This document shows positions 49,515 to 60,200 of a DNA stretch of 64,000 nucleotides, in pieces. This stretch comes from Allium sativum. Its lineage: Eukaryota; Streptophyta; Magnoliopsida; Asparagales; Amaryllidaceae. Position numbers and translations under genes: made by a program. The DNA is taken from positions 90,044,599 through 90,108,598 of the forward strand of contig CM060911.1 of assembly GCA_030737875.1 (NCBI GenBank). Reading direction: 5' to 3'. The notes beneath the pieces were generated by a model, which saw only the letters and a list, made by a program, of their open reading frames with translations, had not been told where the DNA came from and did not search any database. Each line of letters starts with the position of its first letter. Position 1 is the first letter of the stretch.

Positions 49515-49519
49515 TTAAA
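49515..49519. repeat. Target-site duplication TTAAA, left copy (GL-D)
   Basis: TTAAA precedes the left LTR and recurs at 63927-63931 after the right LTR. Confidence 0.92.
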
Positions 49520-51409
49520 TGTAAAGACCCGCAACTTCCCCGTAAAGGAGAGCGTCGGATAGTTCGAGAACAAACCACAACAGAACGCATACAGAAGAAC
49601 ATTTCATTGTATATTACAACAATGCACCAGATTTCAAGAATATACAGAGTATAAATGAATATTACACAGAAATATCAGAGATTTAAATTACATTTAAATA
49701 CATAGCAGCGGAAAATAATACAATACACAACTAGAAGGAGATATACGGATACAAAGCTTTCTGGATATCGTTCCAGCTGTAAACCAGGTTCCTGTGAATA
49801 TAAATCTGCAAAACCAAAACTACTAGCTGCCCGTGTCAAAATAGGGGCACCCAGAGTTTAGGTTAAAACAATAAACTCCAGGTCAGTCATGTGACTGGTG
49901 TGAGAACTAAAACAGTTATTAATCTTTATTTTAAATCATTAGGTAAATCAAGGGACCACGCCGTATAACACGGAACGGGTTTCCTCCCAAGAATACCAGT
50001 GCATAAAACAAACAGCGCAATGCTAAATAAAGAAAAATGAAGCTGTTATAAGACCCAGGTCCTATCACACAACGCAACGCAAGCCGGGGGATAGGGTTTT
50101 CCCTTATAACAGCCAAAGAATGCTTGATACGTTTAAAACAAATCATTTGATACTATTATAAGTGCATAGTGTATGAAACAACTTCAAATCATAAGTATCA
50201 ATCATAGGCGGCATGAATGCCCCATACCACTATGTCGCCATATATAGGTTTACAAATAAAACCGCAAATGGCACGTATTTGGAAATTGGATTTCCGTCTA
50301 TGAACCGAGGCAAAAGATAGTCCTCAACCGATTCGAGACAATCTAGCCCATGTCTCCGGAGCAGCCGCAACTGCCCCTTGGATCGTCAGGGCCGGTCCAC
50401 CGATGTGGATTATAGTGCCTGAACAATACGTTTCTCCGCCCTATGGGGCGTAAACGAGCCAACAAATGACTCCATCGGTTCGAGAACGACCGATCAATCC
50501 GAGGCGCCTCGCAACAGCAACAACCACATAAGTCAAACTCGTCAGGGCGTGTAAAACCACTGACGCCACTTCTAGCTAGAAAGAAACGCAAGTCCTCCCT
50601 GAGGTCCGTCTCCCGTTTTTGGTTCATACCGGGTGTGAAACTCGCGAATCAAACGTTACACAAAGCTACGCCACAAAGTCCGTGCTTTGATCATCACCAC
50701 AAGACTTTGCTTTTCAACAGAAGCCTTGATCATTTGCATCTTAGCATGCCACACAGGCAAACCATCCTATGCAACCGATATCAGTCACACAGAATGAAAT
50801 CCGATGTCAGACACACAGTCCATTTACAAGTCCGTCCTGGGTCTGAACGAAACCGGAGGCACCTAGTACCTCGCATATCCATCGATCTCCAAGTACGTCT
50901 GGACGATCACTAACTGTTTCCATCTTCTTGGGTGTACAGCCCAATCAAGATCATCAGTTATCACCCAAACGACGTGAAGACTTCCGGTCTTCGACCATCG
51001 TCTTCATCTTCGACTTATCGTCATATCAGTTATTCAGAATGGGATAAACCCGGTCTTCCCGAATAACTCGCGTATATTTTATAAAAGTGTTACACAAACA
51101 CAACATACGCCTCATTCCAATTCATTAGTCACTAACCGTAAATTAATCAAGAGAATAATTCCCCAAATATTAACCCCGAAGGCCGAAACCAACATCAGAT
51201 CAATATCCAGAAAACCATTCTGCTTGGCTAACCGACAGTTAGTTTCTAAATTTCACATTCATAGGGAAAGATTCCCATTAATTTTATCAAAGATAAATTC
51301 CTTGAATTTATTCTTTAATCCATTTTTGAATATCAATTCAAACTAGTCGGGATTAGCGAACCTTACCGAAGTAATCATTTGTTTTAATTTCCCAATCCCA
51401 ACCTATTCA

Positions 51410-51870
51410 TCCCATGAAGTAAAACTGGTAATACTTCATATCTAACACCACAGTGTTATCGGTAAATTCAATTACCATTTCACGTTCAAATCTAATTAAA
51501 GATTTAACTATCGTCTGGAGCAAAACTGGTGATACTCCACTTTCGATCATTTCAATCTAATTAAAGATTCATTAAAACTCCACTTAGTTTTAATCTTCGA
51601 CTGGGTTAAAGAATCAGTGTCATTTAAAACACGGTTCACGATAAACCCAAAATCACATTCATTAATTATCGGGTTAAAGAACGAGTGTTATTTAAAACAC
51701 TGCTCACGATAAACTCAAAAATCAATATCAATTCAATTCCAATTAAATATTATTTAATTGGTACACTTCATTAAATCTAAATAAAAAGATTTAATATTTT
51801 CTCAACTGGGTTCAAGAATAGTGTTAGTGAAGACACCATTCACGACAAACCCAAATCACATTCGATATTC
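51410..51870 (-). other. Hairpin chain in GL-D LTR
   Basis: Two hairpins share the loop core AAAACTGGTRATA but have different, self-complementary stems: ATGAAGT/ACTTCAT at 51414-51439 and TGGAG/CTCCA at 51516-51539. Three further units (near 51603, 51671 and 51805) have GGGTT at one end, an AGTGT...ACAC inner pair and AAACCC at the other. The set repeats in GL-B, GL-C, GL-E and the right LTR (about 59135-59580). Confidence 0.6.
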
Positions 51871-52754
51871 AATACAAGGCTCTGAATAGAAAATATATCG
51901 GCTTATATTCAATATCGAATTCTACGACTAACAAATGTCGTATTGGAAATAACGATATCAATATATATCTTTCAAATTTCCATAACAACACCTGTATAAT
52001 CACGAATTCCAACATCGAAATATTCCGAAGACAATTTCGATTCAAATCCACTCCAATGCAATCATTGGAAATTTTGGTTATTTTTAAAACCCTTTTCGAA
52101 TTCAATTTATTTATTTAAAAATAAATAGAATTATAATTCTAGTTCAAAACTAGTTCATTTCGATAAAAATCTATTTTTATCTTTTCAAATATGGAGTTTT
52201 TATCCCAATTCTTTCTAAATCATTTCTTATGATTTTACACGAATTATTACTATTTTTAATAATTTAATCAAGGCCCGTACAGTCGATTTCCAACAATGGC
52301 CATCGAACTGCACTTACAGCGACCTTTTTCGAATTTGATTTGGACGTAACTCCAAATCCAACCGTTAGATTTCAAATTTCTAACATTCATTAGAAAGCTC
52401 TTTTCGATACGAACCCAACGGTTCCGGTTTTAGGAGAATCCGACGGTCGGATCTCCCGCAATGTCCGTTTGAAATAAATGGTCGAAATTCACGAACTGCC
52501 GCGGCGCGGCGCGTTCTATTCAGGCCATTATATTATATATATAATATATATAATATATATTTCGTCGATTTCTATTTAAAACGAATTATATAAATAGTTT
52601 TAAATTCGTTTCAAAAGCAATTTCAATTTCCATTTCAATTCAAATTAAAATTGAATTCTTCTTTATAAATTCGTTTTAAAATTCATTTCTATTCAATTCA
52701 AATTTCAATTCAATTTGAATTCATTTCAATTCGCTTTCAATTCAATTTGAATTC

Positions 52755-52975
52755 ATTTTCAATTCAATTCATTTCGAAATGGTTTTCAATTCAATTCATT
52801 TCGAAATCGGTTTCAATTCAATTCGAATTCGTTTTCAATTCAATTTATTTCGAAATGGATTTCAATTCAATTCATTTCGAAATCGTTTTCAATTCAATTC
52901 GAATTCGTTTTCAATTCAATTCATTTTGAAATCGTTTTCAATTCAATTCATTTCGAAATCGTTTTCAATTCAATT
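52755..52975. repeat. 27-bp tandem array in GL-D left LTR
   Basis: About eight units, matched one for one in the right LTR at 60478-60698, so the array has not changed length since insertion. Confidence 0.85.
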
Positions 52976-54139
52976 ATAAATATCGTTCACGTCAAAATGG
53001 CGTCAATCTAATCAACACGGCTTCATAAATTTCTATTTTCAAATATTCTGTTTCAGATATTTCTTTTTCAAAATAAATTTTATTACTAAAATATTTCGTT
53101 CAACACATGACCAATCTCAATGAATGAGTACTGTCAACACTTGAACTTTTATTTTATAATGATAAAGATGTAAATTTTATTACTAAAATATTTCGTTCAA
53201 CACATGACCAATCTCAATGAATGAGTACTGTCAACACATGAACTTTTATTTTATAATATTCTTTATTTTTCAAATTGGAATGAGGCCCAATCAATTACCA
53301 TATAAAGTTAATTATATGGATTTCCATACAACACATGTATATAATAGCATTGAAAAATAATCAACAATCAACCAAAGTGCACTACACTGTATAAGCATCA
53401 AATATAGATATTCAACGCTTATGACAGCCTGTCAATCAATCGATCGACATATTTAATCAATCAGGATAAGTGAACTTCAAATTTCATCCCAACACCCGTG
53501 TGGGGTTTCAAACAATCAAACAAATATTTTATTTGTGCAGTTTGGCGATGTGTAAAATTTATCGACCCAATCAATGTCCTTCAAATAAGTGTACATAAAC
53601 AAACCGTCTGGTTTGTAAATGAATATTTATTTATTCACTTTCACTATATTCATATTCACGTTAAAAATTATATTTTTAACGATAAAACATTTTATTCCAA
53701 CATATGAATTTCTATTATTCATTTACACAATAAAATGATATTTTTATTTTCTAACATATTTTAGAAAATTTCGGCGGCATAACGGCACGATACTAGAAAC
53801 GGGACAAGGCCTAGCCTTATCCCCGGTCTAGTGAAGGCCCACGCCATTCACACATCAATCAAATCAATTTCATCTCACCAAACAATTCAATTCAAACAAA
53901 TAATTCAACTAATCTATGCAACCAAACAAACAAGTCCATGGTCTGTGGACGATTGTGTCGGGTGCTACTAAGCACCGTCTGCATCCTAGTATATATATAT
54001 ATGATTAGAAAAGAAATTGAAAGGTGAGAAATTCTCACCGATAGCTATCCAAGCTCCACGGCACTTCATTGATAGAAATCTTCATTGCTATCGCATCTTC
54101 GTCATCTTCGTTGCCCGTATCCTCTACATATGTAAAAAT

Positions 54140-54620
54140 CAAATTTTGACTTCGCTATTCAATATATAAAAATCGAATTTTTAGTTCGCCATTCAATATA
54201 TAAAAATCGAATTTTTAGTTCAAAGTTCAATATATAAAAATCGAATTTTTAGTTCAAAGTTCAATATATAAAAATCGAATTTTTACTTCAAAGTTCAATA
54301 TATAAAAATCGAATTTTTATTTCAAAGTTCAATATATAAAAATCGAATTTTTAGTTCAAAGTTCAATATATAAAAATCGAATTTTTACTTTAAAGTTCAA
54401 TATATAAAAATCGAATTTTTAGTTCAAAGTTCAATATATAAAAATCGAATTTTTAGTTCAAAGTTCAATATATAAAAATCGAATTTTTAGTTCAAAGTTC
54501 AATATATAAAAATCGAATTTTTACTTCAAAGTTCAATATATAAAAATCGAATTTTTACTTTAAAGTTCAATATATAAAAATCGAATTTTTACTTTAAAGT
54601 TCAATATATAAAAATCAGGT
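54140..54620. repeat. 34-bp tandem array in GL-D left LTR
   Basis: About 14 units: TAAAAATCGAATTTTT, then AGTTCAAAGTTCAATATA, with A/C and C/T variants. Followed by three 33-bp CAGGTTTTTACTTCAAAGC units to about 54725 and 22-bp ACTAAAATTCTGTTTTAACC units (54780-54900). Confidence 0.88.
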
Positions 54621-54943
54621 TTTTTACTTCAAAGCTCAATATTTAAAAATCAGGTTTTTACTTCAAAGCTCAATATTTAAAAATCAGGTTTTTACTTCAA
54701 AGCTCAATATTTAAAAATCAGGTTTTTATTTTTAAACTAAATCAGTTTTATACTAAAAAAAAATTCAGTTTTAACCTAAAATAAAATTCTGTTTTAACCT
54801 AACTAAAATTCTGTTTTAACCTAACTAAAATTCTGTTTTAACCTAACTAAAATTCTGTTTTAGCCTAACTAAAATTCTGTTTTAACCTAACTAAAAAAAC
54901 AGATTTTACTAACATAAAAATAATTTAAACAAATAAGAAAAAC

Positions 54944-55290
54944 TTACAGGAGGGGGGCTATGCTTGTTCGTCAGTGGAAGGGGGGGGGGGGGAAAGCGTC
55001 GGCGGAGGGGGAAGAAAGGGGGGGGGGACGCCTCCGGTGGTGAGGTTCGACGAACGGCGGTGGGAGGTGGGGGGCCTGAGGGTCTTCGCGCAGGTAGGAG
55101 GAAGGAGAGAGAGAATCGAGCGGAGGGGGATGGCGCGGACATGGGGGAAGGCGGCGGTGATGGTGGCTCTGCCACCGGCGGAGGCGTGGGGGGGGGGGGG
55201 GGGCGATTTCGATTTCGTCTTCTTTTTTTTTTTTTATACTGAGAATTCGTTTTCGAAAAGAAAGGGGGAGGCGCCAGAAGTATAAAGGAG
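54944..55290 (-). other. GC-rich island in GL-D left LTR, first-exon-like
   Basis: On the minus strand: CAGTATAAAAAA near 55240, a C/T-rich leader, an 88-aa proline/serine-rich frame starting MAEPPSPPPS (55175 down to 54909), then CCTCCT|GTAAGT, a good 5' splice-site match, at 54942-54952. Long G runs on +. The order TATA, CT-rich leader, ATG and donor resembles a plant promoter plus first exon, but the frame may be chance in a biased sequence. Repeated at 62667-63010 in the right LTR. Confidence 0.5.
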
Positions 55291-56200
55291 AAAGGGTTTT
55301 TTTATTTTATTTTATTATTATTTAATTCAACCTAAAGTTGACTTTTTCATACGACCTCGAAACGAGGCCCACCGCCTGTCGTCCATAGCGTATTACCCCC
55401 ATTCCGAACACAATGGGATATGTATCGCAAGCTGATTTGATCGTTACAATCAATTTCCTTTTGAATTTTCATTTAAATCACTATATTGAATTTTAAACGT
55501 ACATTTCAAATTACCGGGGTCACATACTAACTTTAAAAATTCCAGAAAAATATTTTCTAGCTTCGTATTGACGATACGGTCCTAACAAAACTAGTTTCGT
55601 CGAATTCTGAGATCGTTAGAAAAATGGCCATTTTCCAGTCGATTAAAATCAACTGAAACTGGTCAAACGCGTTTTCCTTTGCCACGCTCACATATTGATT
55701 CGAAAAATTATGAAATTTGGAATCTAGCAATAACTTAACATCACGGACCCAACAAAAGTGGTTTCGTCGAAATACGAGGTCGTTTGCAAAATGTCCATTT
55801 TTAAGGGCCTGAATTCCATAGCGACTATTCAGAATTTTCAACTGGACATTTCTTTTGATTCCCGCTACGAACTTTTGATTTTTCGGATTCGTTGGAAAGA
55901 TATTCACTATTAGATTCCATTATTTTTGGTTTCACTAAAATCCGGATTGTTTTGCACCCGGTACATTCAATTGAAGTTTGAAATCGAATTATCGAACTAC
56001 CGCGCCATTTTCAATTTTATTTATAATTATATATAATTATTTATATTCTAACGACGACGCATATAATATATACGTTCGAATTCTATTCAACTAAATTTCT
56101 CGTCGATATTATTTAAAATAATCTATTTTAAATTTTCAAAATCCGCTAAAATTGCCAAAATAAAATTTTCAAACTGGCTCGCATTTTACGGGTTGTTACA

Positions 56201-56213
56201 ATCTCCCCCACTT
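56201..56213 (-). other. Polypurine tract of GL-D
   Basis: Minus strand AAGTGGGGGAGAT next to the LTR start, same as GL-B. Confidence 0.9.
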
Positions 56214-56877
56214 AAAACTTTTCGTCCCCGAAAAGGAACAAAGTCGAAAGTGGTTTGATTATTCAACCCTACGCTCGATCAGGCTTCCATTCTCTAACTT
56301 TTCAGTTTCTGAGAATTTTCTAAAATTTCAAAAATTTGGCTAACACCCTAAATTTTTGAAAAATTTCGCCATAACCTCCCCTGCACCGGGAGCATCGGGG
56401 AATTTCAAATAGCTTCCCCGGTCCTTCAGATCTCAAAAAGAAAAAGAAAAAGCCAAGCGGCTAGCCAATAGGCTCACAAAATCATCATCACCCAAACAAA
56501 ACAGGAAATTATGTAGTAAACATGTACCTATTTGTCGGGCAAACAAATTTTATTCTCTGGCTCTAGCCTCCTTGCTATGACCTGTTCAATGATATATATG
56601 TATATGCAAGCAAATGCGACCAATTTTCAATATCATTCAATATTTGATCAAATTAGGCATAATGGTTCAAAATTATCAAACAACTAAACAAACAACACAA
56701 ACATCAATCAATTAGTGAATTAGAGTTTCAAATTCCTAATTTTGATACATATACGGAAATCATGTTTTTAATGCCAATTCACAACGATGAATTCTAGCTA
56801 TATATAAGTTTTGGGTTCTCACACCAGCCTAATGGAAATATATAGAAAATCACACCTTCGAGACACGAACATAAATA

Positions 56878-56902
56878 CTGATGATGTCATGACAATCATC
56901 AG
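56878..56902 (-). other. Candidate dimerisation hairpin in GL-D
   Basis: Same 8-bp arms as GL-B, extended to 10 bp by TA/TA flanks (a T-A to A-T swap relative to GL-B). The loop contains GTCATGAC, again a perfect palindrome but a different one. Confidence 0.6.
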
Positions 56903-57228
56903 TACCATCTTCGGGCGACTAGAGTGTGATGCTATATCTATCCAATATATTAAAATTTCGAATACACGCGGATCAGACGTATACGCAAAATCTATATATA
57001 CTGGATTGTCCACATCAATACAAATGGATAATCAAATACGAATAATTGATTTAAATTTTCAAAACAAATTTGACTTTCATTTTAAAAATATACTCTTCAC
57101 ACTCGTTCTAAGATACTACTGATCCTATCTCTAACGAGTCATTCACATTGGATATTACTAATCCAATATCTGATGAATCCTTTCGTATGGTTCTAATGTG
57201 TCTTGTTCTCTGAGCTTTGTAAACCAAA

Positions 57229-57240
57229 GCTCTGATACCA
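57229..57240 (-). other. Primer-binding site of GL-D
   Basis: GCTCTGATACCA on +; perfect tRNA-Met site on the element strand, two bases from the LTR. Confidence 0.93.
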
Positions 57241-57242
57241 AA

Positions 57243-60200
57243 TGTAAAGACCCGCAACTTCCCCGTAAAGGAGAGCGTCGGATAGTTCGAGAACAAACCA
57301 CAACAGAACGCATACAGAAGAACATTTCATTGTATATTACAACAATGCACCAGATTTCAAGAATACACAGAGTATAAATGAATATTACACAGAAATATCA
57401 GAGATTTAAATTACATTTAAATACATAGCAGCGGAAAATAATACAATACACAACTAGAAGGAGATATACGGATACAAAGCTTTCCGGATATCGTTCCAGC
57501 TGTAAACCAGGTTCCTGTGAATATAAATCTGCAAAACCAAAACTACTAGCTGCCCGTGTCAAAATAGGGGCACCCAGAGTTTAGGTTAAAACAATAAACT
57601 CCAGGTCAGTCATGTGACTGGTGTGAGAACTAAAACAGTTATTAATCTTTATTTTAAATCATTAGGTAAATCAAGGGACCACGCCGTATAACACGGAACG
57701 GGTTTCCTCCCAAGAATACCAGTGCATAAAACAAACAGCGCAATGCTAAATAAAGAAAAATGAAGCTGTTATAAGACCCAGGTCCTATCACACAATGCAA
57801 CGCAAGCCGGGGGATAGGGTTTTCCCTTATAACAGCCAAAGAATGCTTGATACGTTTAAAACAAATCATTTGATACTATTATAAGTGCATAGTGTATGAA
57901 ACAACTTCAAATCATAAGTATCAATCATAGGCGGCATGAATGCCCCATACCACTATGTCGCCATATATAGGTTTACAAATAAAACCGCAAATGGCACGTA
58001 TTTGGAAATTGGATTTCCGTCTATGAACCGAGGCAAAAGATAGTCCTCAACCGATTCGAGACAATCTAGCCCATGTCTCCGGAGCAGCCGCAACTGCCCC
58101 TTGGATCGTCAGGGCCGGTCCACCGATGTGGATTATAGTGCCTGAACAATACGTTTCTCCGCCCTATGGGGCGTAAACGAGCCAACAAATGACTCCATCG
58201 GTTCGAGAACGACCGATCAATCCGAGGCGCCTCGCAACAGCAACAACCACATAAGTCAAACTCGTCAGGGCGTGTAAAACCACTGACGCCACTTCTAGCT
58301 AGAAAGAAACGCAAGTCCTCCCTGAGGTCCGTCTCCCGTTTTTGGTTCATACCGGGTGTGAAACTCGCGAATCAAACGTTACACAAAGCTACGCCACAAA
58401 GGCCGTGCTTTGATCATCACCACAAGACTTTGCTTTTCAACAGAAGCCTTGATCATTTGCATCTTAGCATGCCACACAGGCAAACCATCCTATGCAACCG
58501 ATATCAGTCACACAGAATGAAATCCGATGTCAGACACACAGTCCATTTACAAGTCCGTCCTGGGTCTGAACGAAACCGGAGGCACCTAGTACCTCGCATA
58601 TCCATCGATCTCCAAGTACGTCTGGACGATCACTAACTGTTTCCATCTTCTTGGGTGTACAGCCCAATCAAGATCATCAGTTATCACCCAAACGACGTGA
58701 AGACTTCCGGTCTTCGACCATCGTCTTCATCTTCGACTTATCGTCGTATCAGTTATTCAGAATGGGATAAACCCGGTCTTCCCGAATAACTCGCGTATAT
58801 TTTATAAAAGTGTTACACAAACACAACATACGCCTCATTCCAATTCATTAGTCACTAACCGTAAATTAATCAAGAGAATAATTCCCCAAATATTAACCCC
58901 GAAGGCCGAAACCAACATCAGATCAATATCCAGAAAACCATTCTGCTTGGCTAACCGACAGTTAGTTTCTAAATTTCACATTCATAGGGAAAGATTCCCA
59001 TTAATTTTATCAAAGATAAATTCCTTGAATTTATTCTTTAATCCATTTTTGAATATCAATTCAAACTAGTCGGGATTAGCGAACCTTACCGAAGTAATCA
59101 TTTGTTTTAATTTCCCAATCCCAACCTATTCATCCCATGAAGTAAAACTGGTAATACTTCATATCTAACACCACAGTGTTATCGGTAAATTCAATTACCA
59201 TTTCACGTTCAAATCTAATTAAAGATTTAACTATCGTCTGGAGCAAAACTGGTGATACTCAACTTTCGATCATTTCAATCTAATTAAAGATTCATTAAAA
59301 CTCCACTTAGTTTTAATCTTCGACTGGGTTAAAGAATCAGTGTCATTTAAAACACGGTTCACGATAAACCCAAAATCACATTCATTAATTATCGGGTTAA
59401 AGAACGAGTGTTATTTAAAACACTGCTCACGATAAACCCAAAAATCAATATCAATTCAATTCCAATTAAATATTATTTAATTGGTACACTTCATTAAATC
59501 TAAATAAAAAGATTTAATATTTCTCAACTGGGTTCAAGAATAGTGTTAGTGAAGACACCATTCACGACAAACCCAAATCACATTCGATATTCAATACAAG
59601 GCTCTGAATAGAAAATATATCGGCTTATATTCAATATCGAATTCTACGACTAACAAATGTCGTATTGGAAATAACGATATCAATATATATCTTTCAAATT
59701 TCCATAACAACACCTGTATAATCACGAATTCCAACATCGAAATATTCCGAAGACAATTTCGATTCAAATCCACTCCAATGCAATCATTGGAAATTTTGGT
59801 TATTTTTAAAACCCTTTTCGAATTCAATTTATTTATTTAAAAATAAATAGAATTATAATTCTAGTTCAAAACTAGTTCATTTCGATAAAAATCTATTTTT
59901 ATCTTTTCAAATATGGAGTTTTTCATCCCAATTCTTTCTAAATCATTTCTTATGATTTTACGCGAATTATTACTATTTTTAATAATTTTATCAAGGCCCG
60001 TACAGTCGATATCCAACAATGGCCATCGAACTGCACTTACAGCGACCTTTTTCGAATTTGATTTGGACGTAACTCCAAATCCAACCGTTAGATTTCAAAT
60101 TTCTAACATTCGTTAGAAAGCTCTTTTCGATACGAACCCAACGGTTCCGGTTTTAGGAGAATCCGACGGTCGGATCTCCCGCAATGTCCGTTTGAAATAA

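Larger units (their letters stand above)
45586..49519 (-). repeat. GL-C LTR, part 1
   Basis: Starts TGTGACGGCAAG, a variant of the GL-B end. It carries a roughly 130-bp segment (47320-47450) shared with GL-D but absent from GL-B and GL-E, and a 27-bp array at about 48960-49397. It is interrupted by GL-D at the TTAAA target and resumes at 63927. Whether it is a solo LTR or part of a full element cannot be seen. Confidence 0.82.
49520..56200 (-). repeat. GL-D 3' LTR (6681 bp)
   Basis: Minus-strand LTR: begins (at 56200) TGTAACAACCCG and ends (at 49520) GGGTCTTTACA. In element order it holds a conserved block with GTTGACTTT and a 12-bp CGAGG...CCTCG theme, a GC island (54944-55290), 22-bp repeats (54780-54900), 34-bp repeats (54140-54620), a palindrome (54023-54039), 27-bp repeats (52755-52975), a hairpin chain (51410-51870) and the R/U5-like module (49825-49904). 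Confidence 0.93.
56201..57242 (-). other. GL-D internal domain (1042 bp, non-coding)
   Basis: Same order as GL-B: PBS, GATCAGTAGTATC block, dimerisation-like hairpin (56878-56902), conserved module with CGGGGAA/TTCCCCG stem (about 56366-56542), PPT. The longest frame (103 aa, 56811-57122, +) is on the opposite strand and resembles nothing I know. Treated as non-coding. Confidence 0.85.
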
